Numbered from the stretch's first letter, positions 9,130-18,065 are shown. The stretch is DNA of 64,000 nt from Aliagarivorans marinus DSM 23064 (GCF_000429485.1 NZ_AUBY01000015.1:1-64000), one strand, 5' to 3'. Notes: generated from the sequence alone by a model not told the origin. Translations and numbers: made by a program.

Positions 9130-9732
9130 ATGAAACGCATCATTATTGCTGTACTGGCAATGCTTACTCTTCCCAGCGCCATGGCTAACTTCAAAGAAGG
9201 CACTCACTTTGAGGTGGTGCGCCAAACGGCGACGGCCAAGCCTGAAGTCATCGAGTTTTTCTCCTACTACTGCCCCCACTGTTTCCGCTTTGAGCCGGTG
9301 GCTGAAGAGATCAAAGCCAGCCTGCCTGAGGGCGTAAGCTTCAAGAAGAACCATGTGAGCTTCCTGGGTGGCCCAATGGGCGAAGAGATGGCCCGTGCCT
9401 ACGCGACCGCAGAAGTACTGAAGACCGAAAAGACCTTCTCTGCGGCCATGTTTGATGCAATCCATCGCCAAGGCCAGCGTTTCAGCGGCCGTGATGATAT
9501 CCGTAAGATCTTCGTTGCCAGTGGTGTAGACGGCGCAGATGTTGACGCCGCCTCTGAGAGCTTTGTGGTTAACGGCATGCTCGCGCAGATGGACAAAAAC
9601 ACCATGACTTACCAAATTCGCGGCGTACCTGCGGTAGTCGTAAACGGTAAGTACCAGGTGAACACCGGGTCGGTGAAAAGCGTTGAAGAGCTGGTGGAGT
9701 TGGTGAACTTCCTGGTTGCTAAAAACGACTAA
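9130..9732 (+). CDS. dsbA: Thiol:disulfide interchange protein DsbA
   Basis: Periplasmic oxidase that introduces disulfide bonds into secreted proteins and is reoxidised by DsbB. The 200-aa precursor has a cleavable signal peptide (residues 1-19, ending AMA) and the thioredoxin-fold active site YYCPHCFRF with Cys48 and Cys51. The cis-Pro loop RGVPAVVVNGKY lies near residue 165. The helical insertion expected of DsbA is present. The DUF523 gene starts six bases after the stop, so they may share a transcript. Confidence 0.97.
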   Translation: MKRIIIAVLAMLTLPSAMANFKEGTHFEVVRQTATAKPEVIEFFSYYCPHCFRFEPVAEEIKASLPEGVSFKKNHVSFLGGPMGEEMARAYATAEVLKTEKTFSAAMFDAIHRQGQRFSGRDDIRKIFVASGVDGADVDAASESFVVNGMLAQMDKNTMTYQIRGVPAVVVNGKYQVNTGSVKSVEELVELVNFLVAKND

Positions 9733-9737
9733 TCCTT

Positions 9738-10220
9738 TTGCACAAGATCCTGATTAGCCGCTGCCTGTTAGGCGAAGCGGTGCGCTACGATGGCCAGGCT
9801 AAACGCCTGGCCTCTGAGTATCTGAGCCTGTGGCAACAACAAGGTCGTTTGGTGCCGGTTTGCCCTGAGGTGCTGGGCGGCCTACCCACTCCGCGCCCAC
9901 CTGCCGAACGGGTCGCCGATAAGGTACTTACCGCTGAGGGGGAGGATGTGACTGCGTCTTTCCAGCGCGGTGCGCAACTTGCCGCTGAGTTAGCTGAGCA
10001 ACAACAATGTCGCTTTGCCCTGCTCAAAGCCAACAGCCCTTCCTGCGGCAACCTGCAAATCTACGACGGAAGCTTCTCAGGGCGTTTGTGTCCGGGTAAC
10101 GGGGTGAGCGTCGAGGCTTTGCAAGCCCACGGGCTGCAGGTGTTTAACGAACTTCAGCTGGAAGAGCTGCAGCGAGCGCTATTGCAGGCAGATACCTTTA
10201 ATACCAATCCACATAAGTAA
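9738..10220 (+). CDS. DUF523 family protein ending inside a repeat
   Basis: A 160-aa protein of the DUF523 family, recognised from the N-terminal ISRCLLGEAVRYDG and the internal ALLKANSPSCG and SGRLCPGNGV motifs with conserved cysteines. Function is not established. The start is a TTG at 9738, six bases after dsbA; no ATG gives the conserved N-terminus. The last six codons and the TAA stop lie inside the left arm of a 160-bp palindromic repeat (10201-10360), so the present C-terminus was set by that insertion. Confidence 0.85.
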   Translation: MHKILISRCLLGEAVRYDGQAKRLASEYLSLWQQQGRLVPVCPEVLGGLPTPRPPAERVADKVLTAEGEDVTASFQRGAQLAAELAEQQQCRFALLKANSPSCGNLQIYDGSFSGRLCPGNGVSVEALQAHGLQVFNELQLEELQRALLQADTFNTNPHK

Positions 10221-10360
10221 CTGCTCATTCTTACTGGTTAAAATCATTGATGACAGCGTCAGCGTTTTTGCAATTAGCCCACTAGTCACGGCAAACGCTT
10301 CCTCGTCCTCAATGATTTTATCTGCGCAATCTCTGATCACTTACTTATCCGGATTGGTAT
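10201..10360. repeat. 160-bp imperfect palindrome (MITE-like), ends ATACCAATCC
   Basis: The two ends are exact inverted copies: ATACCAATCC at 10201-10210 and GGATTGGTAT at 10351-10360. The next stretch, (acA)TAAGTAA against TTACTTA(tcc), continues the pairing. Inside, TAAAATCATTGA (from 10239) pairs with TCAATGATTTTA (10309-10320), and GCGTTTTTGC pairs loosely with GCAAACGC around a loop near 10272-10288. It carries no gene. The ends resemble terminal motifs of small palindromic repeats dispersed in Shewanella-group genomes; that assignment is from memory. It sits between the DUF523 gene and a convergent binding-protein gene. Confidence 0.75.
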
Positions 10361-10375
10361 AAGCAATGTTTCAGC

Positions 10376-11110
10376 CTACAAGCCCATTGATAGTTGGTAC
10401 TGCTGTTCGTAGCGCTGTAACAGCTTGGCCAAACCGCCACTTTGATAGAACGCATCCAAGCTTTGCTGCAAGGGCTGCAGTAGGGCTTTGTCTGTTTCTG
10501 GATGGCAAGCGATGGAGCGTACTGAGCTAAAGAACTCCACCCCGTTTTGCGGCAACGGCAGTTGTTGGCGCAAGTAGGCGGCAGTGAGTACATCGCTGGC
10601 CCATACCTGAACCCGCTCGCGTAGCAACAGCTTGGCTCCCTGTTCAGGGGTTTTCGCCACTACCACATCCATATCAAAAGAGCGCAAGTACTCAGCAACC
10701 CCGCTACCAAAATGAGCGCTGATTTGCTGGCCTTGCAGCGCACTCAAACCCGGTTGAGTGGCCTGCTCAGTATCGGCATTAAACAGTGCATAACGGCTGA
10801 TGCTCAGCGGGCTTACCCAAGTAAACTGCGCTTCTCTGCTTTGGCTACGCTCAATCGCAAACACACAATGATTGGGCTTGGTTTGCGCCAGCTTATAGGC
10901 ACGCCGCAGCGGATGCATCTCGATAGTCAGCTCTACCTCACTGTCGCTTTGCAGATGGTTGATGATATCGATCCAAAGCCCGCCCAGTGAGTAGTCCTGC
11001 TGCATCACATAGGGAGGGTTCAGGTAGCCGTGCAGCACTAGCTGCTTGGCAGGGGTGAGTGCGGGCCAAACCAGGCAGCTAGCCAGCAGTGCAGCTCGTA
11101 TCATTCCCAT
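10376..11110 (-). CDS. Periplasmic solute-binding protein, family 3-like
   Basis: A 244-aa protein with an N-terminal signal peptide (about residues 1-21) and a bilobed amino-acid-binding (SBP_bac_3) pattern: GYLNPPYVMQQDYSLGGLWIDI near the start, RAYKLAQTKPNHCVFAIERS in the middle, and a closing LLQPLQQSLDAFYQSGGLAKLLQRY. No permease or ATPase gene is nearby. Its start overlaps the end of the upstream 561-aa binding-protein gene by ten bases, so they form one operon. Stand-alone proteins of this type can serve as sensors or as partners of receptors; the ligand is unknown. Confidence 0.75.
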   Translation of the reverse strand: MGMIRAALLASCLVWPALTPAKQLVLHGYLNPPYVMQQDYSLGGLWIDIINHLQSDSEVELTIEMHPLRRAYKLAQTKPNHCVFAIERSQSREAQFTWVSPLSISRYALFNADTEQATQPGLSALQGQQISAHFGSGVAEYLRSFDMDVVVAKTPEQGAKLLLRERVQVWASDVLTAAYLRQQLPLPQNGVEFFSSVRSIACHPETDKALLQPLQQSLDAFYQSGGLAKLLQRYEQQYQLSMGL

Positions 11111-12786
11111 CGTTTAAGCAGCTCCTTATAGCTAAGGGTGCGCCCTGCCGGGTCTTCGTTATCCAGTTTGGCTTTCGGCGAGCCGGGGTGAGCAAACCAG
11201 ACGCCCTTCTCTTGCTGTGGGTTTAGCCGCGGTGCGCAGGGAGAGTCGCTGCTGCTGGCAAGCTGCTCCAGTTTGCTATCCATTGCAACGGCGAGCTGCT
11301 GCATCACTTGGGTAACTGGCTCATTTTCGTAGCTAGCCAGGCCAACATACTGCCACCATAGCGCCGCCATTTGTGGGTAGTCGGGTACGTTGCTGCCGGT
11401 TGGCGTCCACTCTTGATGGGCGCGGCTTTGGTAGAACTCCACTAGGCCACCAAGCTTCGGTGCCATGGCGCTGAACGCCTCGGAGTGGACATCGCTGTAG
11501 CGGATTGGGGTTAAAGTTTCGAGGGTTTTGGTCAGTGATACGCTTTTGGAGACCGCAAACTGAGCATACAGCCAGGCGGCCTGCTGCCGTTTAAGCGGTG
11601 TTGATTTCAGTAAAGTCCAGGCTCCCACGTCCTGATAGCCCGATTTCATTCCCTCTTGCCAGTACGCGCCAGTGGGCGACGGTGCGACCCGCCATAGAGG
11701 CTTGCCGTGCTCATCGGTGATTGGCAGCTCTGGGCGGGTGAGTTCAGCGGTAAAGGCGGTGTACCAGAATATCTGTTGGGCGATATGGCCCTTGGCGATC
11801 TCGGCACCGGCTTCGCTGAAGTTCATGTTCTGCGCTTCGGGTGGGGCGTAATCTTTAAGCCAATCTACATACTTTTGAATAGCATAGATGCTGGCCGGTG
11901 CATCGATAGCACCACCGCGCGCCACACTGGCGCCTACTGGGCGACAGTCTTCAACTCTGATGCCCCATTCATCAACGGGTACCCCATTGGGCAGGCCTTG
12001 ATCTCCGGTTCCGGCCATCGACAGCCAGGCATCGGAGATGCGCCAGCCTAGCGAGGGATCGCGCTTGCCGTAGTCCATGTGCCCGTACACCCGTTGGCCA
12101 TCGATCTCTCTGACATACTCACTAAAGAACTCGGCGATATCTTGATAGGCGGACCAGTTGACCGGTACATCCAATTCGTAGCCATACAGCTCCTTAAACT
12201 GCTGTTTTAGCTCGGGGCGGGAGAACCAGTCTTGGCGATACCAATAGAGATTGGCAAACTGCTGGTCGGGCAGCTGATAGAGCTGGCCATCGCTGGCGGT
12301 GGTAAAGGGCAGGCCCATAAAATCGTCGAGATCGAGCGTGGGCAGTGTGACCACTTTGCCCTCTCCCTCGGTAAAACGGCTCAAGCTGACCACCTGCTGA
12401 TTGCGAAAGTGGGTGCCGATTAGGTCACTGTCGTTGATATAGACGTCGTAGATGTTCAAGCCAGTTTGCTGCTGAGCCTGCAGTTTCTTGATGACGTCAT
12501 CTTCGCTGGTGAGCTCATGGATAACCTGGATTCCGGTCAGCTCGCTGAACAGCGGCGCGAGTACATTGGACTCATACCAGTGGGTGTAGATCCGCTCCGA
12601 TACCACCCTGATAGTCATACCTTGGTAAGGTTTGGCGGCATCGGCAAACCACGCCCACTCTGCAAGTTGCTGCTCTGGGCTTAGGGTTGATTGGGGAAAA
12701 TGCTGAAGGAGTGCGGTGTGCTCTGTATTTGCTGCGGCTTGCCAACTACAGCAAACCACGAGCAGCCTCCACAATGTCGATCCCAT
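11101..12786 (-). CDS. Extracellular solute-binding protein, family 1 type
   Basis: A 561-aa exported protein (signal peptide about residues 1-19). The region from about residue 55 (GMTIRVVSERIYTHWYESN) through IQVIHELTSEDDVIKKL, YDVYINDSDLIG and later DVGAWTLLKSTP is typical of large ABC-type carbohydrate- or glycerol-binding proteins. The length is at the upper end for the family. It lacks a lipobox and has no transporter genes beside it. The following binding-protein gene overlaps it by ten bases. The ligand cannot be named from sequence. Confidence 0.75.
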   Translation of the reverse strand: MGSTLWRLLVVCCSWQAAANTEHTALLQHFPQSTLSPEQQLAEWAWFADAAKPYQGMTIRVVSERIYTHWYESNVLAPLFSELTGIQVIHELTSEDDVIKKLQAQQQTGLNIYDVYINDSDLIGTHFRNQQVVSLSRFTEGEGKVVTLPTLDLDDFMGLPFTTASDGQLYQLPDQQFANLYWYRQDWFSRPELKQQFKELYGYELDVPVNWSAYQDIAEFFSEYVREIDGQRVYGHMDYGKRDPSLGWRISDAWLSMAGTGDQGLPNGVPVDEWGIRVEDCRPVGASVARGGAIDAPASIYAIQKYVDWLKDYAPPEAQNMNFSEAGAEIAKGHIAQQIFWYTAFTAELTRPELPITDEHGKPLWRVAPSPTGAYWQEGMKSGYQDVGAWTLLKSTPLKRQQAAWLYAQFAVSKSVSLTKTLETLTPIRYSDVHSEAFSAMAPKLGGLVEFYQSRAHQEWTPTGSNVPDYPQMAALWWQYVGLASYENEPVTQVMQQLAVAMDSKLEQLASSSDSPCAPRLNPQQEKGVWFAHPGSPKAKLDNEDPAGRTLSYKELLKRWE

Positions 12787-12793
12787 AGCTTAC

Positions 12794-13723
12794 TCATTGC
12801 TCATCCTTGGAAATAAGCGTAGTAAGGGATTGATTGTCTTGCCCTTGGAGGGTGATTAAACGTGATAAGTAGCGATCTTTTTGTCGCCAGCGCTGCTCGA
12901 GCCAGCGCTTGAAGTGCTGCTTGTAGTGCTTATCTCCCAAGTAATCGCCGCGAAACGCTTGGGTGACCGGGATACTATCGAGCTTGACCACCACACTGGA
13001 GAGCTCGCCGCACAGCAGGGCCAGAAAGGGGCTCTGCGACTCATCGAGCCCGGGGTAACACAGGGTGACATCGATAACTTCTTCAAACTGCTCACCGAGT
13101 ACCGATAGCGCTTGAGCCATACCCAAGGCCTTAGGTGGGAGCAGGTGCTGGTAGCTGCCTTGTTGCTTATCGTGGCTATAACGGGTGCCTTCAACAAAGT
13201 TCACCACGGTGGTGGGCACGCTGCGAAACTTCTCGCAGGCGCGGCGAGTGGCTTCGAGGTCTTTGCCGTGTTTCTCCGGGTGACGCAGCAAGTAGCTGCG
13301 AGAGTAGCGGCGCATAAACGGCATATCCAGCGCCCAGCACGCTTGGCCGATAAAGGGAATGTACAGTAGCTGTTGCTTCAGAAAAAACTTTGGCACCGGC
13401 GTGCGCTTTGCTAACACCATGCAAAGGATGACGATGTCCGCCCAACTGCGGTGGTTGCTGATGACCAGATACCACTTATCGCGGCTAAGCTGGGTGGTAT
13501 CGTCAATCTCAAAATGGCTGCCGTTGATCAGCCAAAAGATTGCTTGGTTGACGCTTATCCACTGGCCCATCAAGACGTTAGCAACCCGTGTGACACTTGG
13601 GTAGGCTCCTTTGGGCAACAGCAATTTGATAAGTCCACACAGGGTGACGGCACTACCAAACGGGATTGAATTGGCTATCACCAGCGAAGCTGATATAAAG
13701 GCGGTCAAAATCTTTAGCAACAT
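12794..13723 (-). CDS. yihG: 1-acyl-glycerol-3-phosphate acyltransferase-like YihG
   Basis: Membrane acyltransferase of the PlsC superfamily closest to E. coli YihG. Motif I is NHRSWADIV; downstream are FLKQQLLYIPFIGQACWALDMPFMRR, the VNFVEGTRYS motif and LLPPKALG, all typical of YihG. The chosen ATG at 13723 gives 309 aa, the usual length, has AAGGA ten bases upstream and begins just before the hydrophobic segment. The frame is open to 13879, which would overlap the divergent HIT gene, so that longer form is unlikely. Probably phospholipid acyl-chain metabolism; the acyl acceptor is not proven. It is eight bases from the binding-protein gene downstream. Confidence 0.9.
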   Translation of the reverse strand: MLLKILTAFISASLVIANSIPFGSAVTLCGLIKLLLPKGAYPSVTRVANVLMGQWISVNQAIFWLINGSHFEIDDTTQLSRDKWYLVISNHRSWADIVILCMVLAKRTPVPKFFLKQQLLYIPFIGQACWALDMPFMRRYSRSYLLRHPEKHGKDLEATRRACEKFRSVPTTVVNFVEGTRYSHDKQQGSYQHLLPPKALGMAQALSVLGEQFEEVIDVTLCYPGLDESQSPFLALLCGELSSVVVKLDSIPVTQAFRGDYLGDKHYKQHFKRWLEQRWRQKDRYLSRLITLQGQDNQSLTTLISKDEQ

Positions 13724-13858
13724 CCGTGGCGGGTCCTTTGCAACGCGGCGGCTTGATAAGCGGGCTGACATGGCTTTGCCCAAGCCATGGGCTAAAGTGT
13801 AACAAATTGAGTAACATGCGAAAATGCTGAAAGATTGTTCAGCCAAGTGAGAGAAATA

Positions 13859-14281
13859 ATGAGCGAGTTCCAGCTTCACCCCCAGCTTGAGAAAGACTGC
13901 TATGTAGTTGGGGATCTAGATATCTGTCGGGTACTTTTGATGAATGACAGCAACTACCCTTGGTTTATCTTGGTACCTATGGGCAGCGAGTTACGCGACA
14001 TCCATGAGCTGGATTTTTGCCAGTCATCGCAGTTCTGGCGCGAGTCGAAGCGCTTCGCCAAGGCGTTGATGGAGATCTTCGAAGGCTACAAGATGAACGT
14101 TGCGGCGCTGGGCAATATGGTTGAGCAGCTGCACATCCACCATATCGTACGCTTTAAGGACGACCCAGCGTGGCCTGCGCCAGTATGGGGCGCCGTGCCA
14201 GCTAAGCCTTATGCTGAAGAGCAGGCTCAGGCGATTATCCAGCAGGTGCGTGATGCACTTAGCGAGCACTGGGTTGCTTAA
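13859..14281 (+). CDS. HIT-domain nucleotide hydrolase/transferase
   Basis: A 140-aa histidine-triad family protein. The motif reads QLHIHHIVRFKDDPAWPAPVWG near residue 95, so the triad has the form QxHxHxx with the first His replaced by Gln, as in a known proteobacterial subgroup. Upstream DSNYPWFILVP is also typical. Such proteins hydrolyse nucleotide phosphoramidates or dinucleotides; the natural substrate is unknown. ATG at 13859 is preferred over 13835, which is too close to the yihG promoter. Divergent from yihG. Confidence 0.88.
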   Translation: MSEFQLHPQLEKDCYVVGDLDICRVLLMNDSNYPWFILVPMGSELRDIHELDFCQSSQFWRESKRFAKALMEIFEGYKMNVAALGNMVEQLHIHHIVRFKDDPAWPAPVWGAVPAKPYAEEQAQAIIQQVRDALSEHWVA

Positions 14282-14328
14282 AGCGGTCGCCTAGAACGGG
14301 TGACTAGTCGTTCATCCAAGGAGGGGTT

Positions 14329-14556
14329 ATGCGCTTTTTTAAACTACTGTTGCTGCTGGCGATGCTAACGATGTTAGTGCGCTGTGATATTCAGGCCGAT
14401 CTCTACAAAGCCAACAACAACAGTATTCACCTGACCTTCCCGCGGATGGTGGAGACACCGATCTTTTGGTTGGATAAAGAAGTCGGTCAGCCGCTGGAGT
14501 GGGGCTTTAACGCGCCTTGGTCGGAAGACTATCAGTGGCGCTGGCTAAGCCTCTAG
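14329..14556 (+). CDS. Small exported or membrane-anchored protein, unknown
   Basis: A 75-aa product not recognised. Residues 1-22 form a hydrophobic N-terminus (MRFFKLLLLLAMLTMLV) that could be a signal peptide or anchor; the sequence LVRC has an Arg just before Cys and is a poor lipobox. The mature part is rich in aromatic residues (FWLD, WGFNAPW, YQWRWLSL). An excellent AAGGAGG precedes the ATG, which supports translation. A hairpin overlaps and follows the stop. Confidence 0.65.
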   Translation: MRFFKLLLLLAMLTMLVRCDIQADLYKANNNSIHLTFPRMVETPIFWLDKEVGQPLEWGFNAPWSEDYQWRWLSL

Positions 14557-14588
14557 GAGCAGTAAACAAGGCCTTGCTCACTGCTCCT
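14555..14588. terminator. Hairpin between convergent genes
   Basis: AGGAGCAGT at 14555-14563 pairs perfectly with ACTGCTCCT at 14580-14588. It separates the 75-aa gene from the convergent chemoreceptor gene. There is no strong T-run on either strand. Confidence 0.5.
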
Positions 14589-14611
14589 GTTATTGGTTTA
14601 TAGTGGCTTGG

Positions 14612-16228
14612 TTAGGCGATTTTCAGTTCAATTAACAACTGGCTTAAGCCGTTCGCTACGTTCTTAAGGTGGCTCAGCGCTTGTTCGCTGCGCTCGGCGG
14701 CTTCGGCGCTCGCCTGACTATCATCACGCAGGGTATACACGTTGCGCGTGAATTCTTCTGAGGCCTGACGCTGCTGGTCGGTGGCTACGGCAGTTTCCTG
14801 ACTACGCTGCTCCAACCGTTCGATAGCCTGGCGAATGGTCTCCACTGACTCGATGTTTTGGTTGGCCAAGCCACACTGCTCTTTAAGCTCCTTGATGGTG
14901 TGGGTTAGCTCTTTGTCCACGGTGGTAGAGACGCGCTGCAGTTGGCTGATGGTCTCCATAATCTCCGAGGTCGACTCCTGAGTCCGCGACGCTAGGTTGC
15001 GCACCTCATCGGCCACCACCGCAAAGCCGCGACCGTGTTCGCCAGCACGGGCTGCTTCAATGGCGGCGTTAAGTGCCAGCAAGTTAGTTTGCTCTGAGAG
15101 GTTGTTGATCACATCCACCACGTTGCCAATGTTCTGGCTGCATTCGCGCAGTTCTTCAAGCGCCGGTTGACTCAACTCCACCTGCTGACTGAGACCAAGT
15201 AAAGCCTGGGCTGCTGCTGAAGATGACTTAATACTCTCAGAGGTGCGATCCCGGGTTTGCTGGCTTACTGAGGCGGTCTCGGCGCTGTTGCTGGCGACCT
15301 CTTCGACCGAGGCATTCATCTCAGTAATAGTGCTAGCCATGCGCTCAATCTCGCCAAACTGGCGCTTAGAGCTTGAGGTGGCTACGTGGCTGCTCTCCTC
15401 CAGCGTTTGATTGGCAAGCAGCAAGGTGTTGCTGGCTTCGCTGATACCTAACAGCATCTCTTGTTGGTCGCGACGTAGGCCTTCCAGTTGGCGACCTAGC
15501 TGGGCAAAATCATTGTCACCGTCGATCGCGATTGGGCTGGTGAAATCACCCTTAGCCATGGTGCGCATACTTTCAGAGAGCTGCTTGCTTTGTGCCTCGA
15601 CTAAGTTTTTCATACGGTAAACCAAGCCTCCGATAATCAGCATTGCCAGCAAAGTACCGATTAGGGTGCGGTAGAGTGAGCGGGCTAAGATGGCATCGAT
15701 ATTAGCGATGCTCACACCAGTGCCCAGTATCCAGTTCCAGCCGTCAATACGGCGCACATAACTAAGCTTAGGGATGATCTCGTTACTCGATGGGTGCAGG
15801 AAGTCATAGTTTACAGCGCCTTCGCCCTGCGCTTGAACCACACTGCGCATCGCTTGCCAATGATGGTTGCCACTGGCATCGGCCACCTGAGTCATGTTGC
15901 GGCCAACACTGTTGGCGCGGATCGGGTGCATCAATAGCTCAAGCTGCATGTTATTGATCCAGAAATACTCTGGACCATGGCGTAGGGCGGCAACCGCTTC
16001 CATCGCTAAGGCTTGCGCTTGCTCGGTGCCGAGTTCCTGCTCCTGACTGCGGTAGTGCTCAACTAAGGTGACCGCAATATCCATACTTGCTTGCAGCTGG
16101 CGCTCGTAGGCGAGATACATATCGTGTCGGTTCTGTGCCCGAATCAAGCTCGCCTGACAGACAATGGCGACAAGGGTAAGGATGCCAAACAGCATAAAGA
16201 CGCGGCTTAGCTTAATGGTTTTTAGCAT
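14612..16228 (-). CDS. Methyl-accepting chemotaxis protein with sCache sensor
   Basis: A 538-aa transmembrane chemoreceptor. A first membrane helix (about residues 10-30) is followed by a periplasmic single Cache_2 domain ([32 protein letters not shown]), a second membrane helix near 195, a HAMP-like linker, and a full cytoplasmic signalling domain with the hairpin tip [35 protein letters not shown] written here by its key parts [16 protein letters not shown] and [12 protein letters not shown]. sCache_2 receptors often sense small carboxylates. ATG at 16228 is preferred because AGGAA precedes it; the frame extends nine codons further. The adjacent gene encodes a related sensor without output domain. 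Confidence 0.93.
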   Translation of the reverse strand: MLKTIKLSRVFMLFGILTLVAIVCQASLIRAQNRHDMYLAYERQLQASMDIAVTLVEHYRSQEQELGTEQAQALAMEAVAALRHGPEYFWINNMQLELLMHPIRANSVGRNMTQVADASGNHHWQAMRSVVQAQGEGAVNYDFLHPSSNEIIPKLSYVRRIDGWNWILGTGVSIANIDAILARSLYRTLIGTLLAMLIIGGLVYRMKNLVEAQSKQLSESMRTMAKGDFTSPIAIDGDNDFAQLGRQLEGLRRDQQEMLLGISEASNTLLLANQTLEESSHVATSSSKRQFGEIERMASTITEMNASVEEVASNSAETASVSQQTRDRTSESIKSSSAAAQALLGLSQQVELSQPALEELRECSQNIGNVVDVINNLSEQTNLLALNAAIEAARAGEHGRGFAVVADEVRNLASRTQESTSEIMETISQLQRVSTTVDKELTHTIKELKEQCGLANQNIESVETIRQAIERLEQRSQETAVATDQQRQASEEFTRNVYTLRDDSQASAEAAERSEQALSHLKNVANGLSQLLIELKIA

Positions 16229-16436
16229 TGAGCGGTTCCTGTTTTCGATTTGCACATTTCAATCGGCACAACGCAGTGGCCTTCGAATAAATGTCGGCAG
16301 ACTCGTCACGTTATTTAGTAATTACTATTAATGCTGAGATATAACATCGAATCATATCCAATTAATATGATTCAAAAGCATAAAGGTAAGGTTTTGTCCG
16401 ATATTCCCGTGAATATGCCGGAAATATCGGGAGAGC

Positions 16437-17123
16437 TTACAGCGGTAGGGGGTCTTCTCGAGAGGCTTTTTGCTCGTCGCCGGGGGTTTTCAGCGTCTGG
16501 TGCATGGCGCGGGCGAGCAGCAGGCAGATCACCAGGCAAAGGCTGAAGATACCGATGGTTATGTACAAGCCGTTTTTCACGGCGAGCTTGATATTGGTGA
16601 GGTAGATACCGGTGCCTATGATCCAGTCCCAGCCTTCAATACGTTTCACGTAACTCATCTTGGCTGATACATTGCCACTCTGCGGGCATAGGTAGTCGTA
16701 CTTCACGTAACCATGATCGTTAGCCTTAACTTTGCTCTGCATCTCTCGCCAGTGGTAGTAGCCTTTGGCATCACTGACTTGCAGCATGTTGTTGCCTTCT
16801 TCATCCGCCCGATGCGGATGCATCAGCAGGTTCATCTGCAGGTCGTTAACCCAAAAGTACTCGTTACCTTGATAGCGCAGATCGCGCAATGCATCCAACG
16901 CGAGCTGTTGAGCCTGTTCACGGCCAATGCTGGCTTCCAGCGACTGGTAGTGTTCGACCAAGCTGTTAGCAATATCGACGTTGGCGGATAGCTGTTGCTG
17001 GTGGGCTAACTCTAACTCGTAGTTGAGGTGTTGAAGGTTAAACCATGCTTGACTGGCAAGCATCGATAAGGTCACTAAGCACAACAGGGCTATAGACTGT
17101 GATGCTCGTGGCTGAGCTGACAT
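16437..17123 (-). CDS. Membrane sCache_2 protein without signalling domain
   Basis: A 228-aa protein with an N-terminal membrane helix, one periplasmic Cache_2 domain (EYFWVNDLQMNLLMHPHRAD, then SYVKRIEGWDWIIGTGIYL) and a second membrane helix (about 185-210), then only about 20 cytoplasmic residues. It is clearly related to the sensor of the adjacent chemoreceptor, so it probably arose by tandem duplication and lost its HAMP and signalling domains. It may act as a ligand buffer, a decoy, or a partner in mixed receptor arrays. A perfect FNR-type palindrome lies about 92-105 bp before the start. The frame extends 15 codons upstream; the start is uncertain. Confidence 0.8.
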   Translation of the reverse strand: MSAQPRASQSIALLCLVTLSMLASQAWFNLQHLNYELELAHQQQLSANVDIANSLVEHYQSLEASIGREQAQQLALDALRDLRYQGNEYFWVNDLQMNLLMHPHRADEEGNNMLQVSDAKGYYHWREMQSKVKANDHGYVKYDYLCPQSGNVSAKMSYVKRIEGWDWIIGTGIYLTNIKLAVKNGLYITIGIFSLCLVICLLLARAMHQTLKTPGDEQKASREDPLPL

Positions 17124-17214
17124 GTTGAGCGATCCAAGGTTAATTGCTGGTAACAAAGCCGGCTGCAAAGCCAGCTATCGCTCATTATTATCTAAGCTAT
17201 CGATAATAAACTGT

Positions 17215-17228
17215 TTGATTTGAATCAA
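17215..17228. promoter_or_regulatory. Perfect FNR/ANR-type site
   Basis: TTGATTTGAATCAA matches the FNR consensus TTGAT-N4-ATCAA at every defined position. It lies upstream of the Cache-only gene (start 17123) and after the trmH stop (17267), both read on the minus strand. The spacing suits an activator site for the Cache-only gene, implying induction under low oxygen. Confidence 0.65.
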
Positions 17229-17266
17229 AGGTAATGGAGTTGTTACCAGCTGGTTGGGTAATTGCT

Positions 17267-17980
17267 CTATTCATCGTCCAAATGTTGCCATGCGTCTTGG
17301 CTCATTTGCATTTTGCTCCACCACTCTTCATCGGCCACGATCTGTCCTTGGTCATCGATGGCAGGAATCGGTAAGCCCTTGCGTTTGCAGGCTTTGGCGA
17401 AGATCGGGTGACCGCCTTCGAATAAGATGCGGTTTTGCTCTTGCTCGCTCACCTTGCAAGGGCCTTGATACATCCCGGCTAGCGAGCGCTGGCGCTGGGC
17501 TTCATACAGCACGGTTGCTGCTGCTACCGATACGTTGAGTGATTGCACCATGCCCACCATCGGAATAATGATGTCCTGATCGGCCAAGGCTAATGCTTCA
17601 TCGCTGATGCCGTATTTCTCTTGGCCGAGCAGAACAGCAGTGGGCTTGGTGTAGTCGATCTCGCGAAAATCTACCGCGGAGTCTGACAGATTAGTAGCCA
17701 GGATCTGCATACCTGCAGCGCGCATCGCCTTGACCGCATCTTCGATGTTGTTGTGGCTGTTTACGGTCACCCAGTTTTGGCTACCCGTGGCGGTGCCACC
17801 GGCTAGGCGGTTGGCATCTTCGGCCCAGGTGGCATGCACGTGGTCGACCCCAATGGCATCACAGGTTCTGACGATGGCGCTTAGGTTGTGGGGTTTATGG
17901 ACGTTCTCCATGCAGATGGTCAGATCGGTCTGACGAGCATCGAGCATCTGACGGATCCGTTGATAACGTTCTGGGGTCAT
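17267..17980 (-). CDS. trmH: tRNA (guanosine(18)-2'-O)-methyltransferase
   Basis: SpoU-family enzyme that methylates the 2'-O of G18 in tRNA. The 237-aa length and N-terminus (TICMENVHKPHNLSAIVRTCDAIG) match TrmH; the SPOUT motifs appear as the conserved Asn/Arg in the first block, AVLLGQEKYGIS near residue 118 and IPMVGMVQSLNVSVAAATVLYEAQRQR near 145. In many gammaproteobacteria trmH directly follows spoT; here the PilZ-type chemoreceptor gene separates them. Confidence 0.95.
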   Translation of the reverse strand: MTPERYQRIRQMLDARQTDLTICMENVHKPHNLSAIVRTCDAIGVDHVHATWAEDANRLAGGTATGSQNWVTVNSHNNIEDAVKAMRAAGMQILATNLSDSAVDFREIDYTKPTAVLLGQEKYGISDEALALADQDIIIPMVGMVQSLNVSVAAATVLYEAQRQRSLAGMYQGPCKVSEQEQNRILFEGGHPIFAKACKRKGLPIPAIDDQGQIVADEEWWSKMQMSQDAWQHLDDE

Positions 17981-18065
17981 GACAATAGCCGTATGAAAAA
18001 AGGCTGATTATAGCGTTAATCAACCTTTTACACGAACGACCTAACCAACTAGTGCGCCGAGTTTT

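Noticed and set aside
13724-13879. Longer yihG start at 13879
   Set aside because: It would overlap the divergent HIT gene and lacks family similarity; 13723 gives the normal length with a ribosome site.
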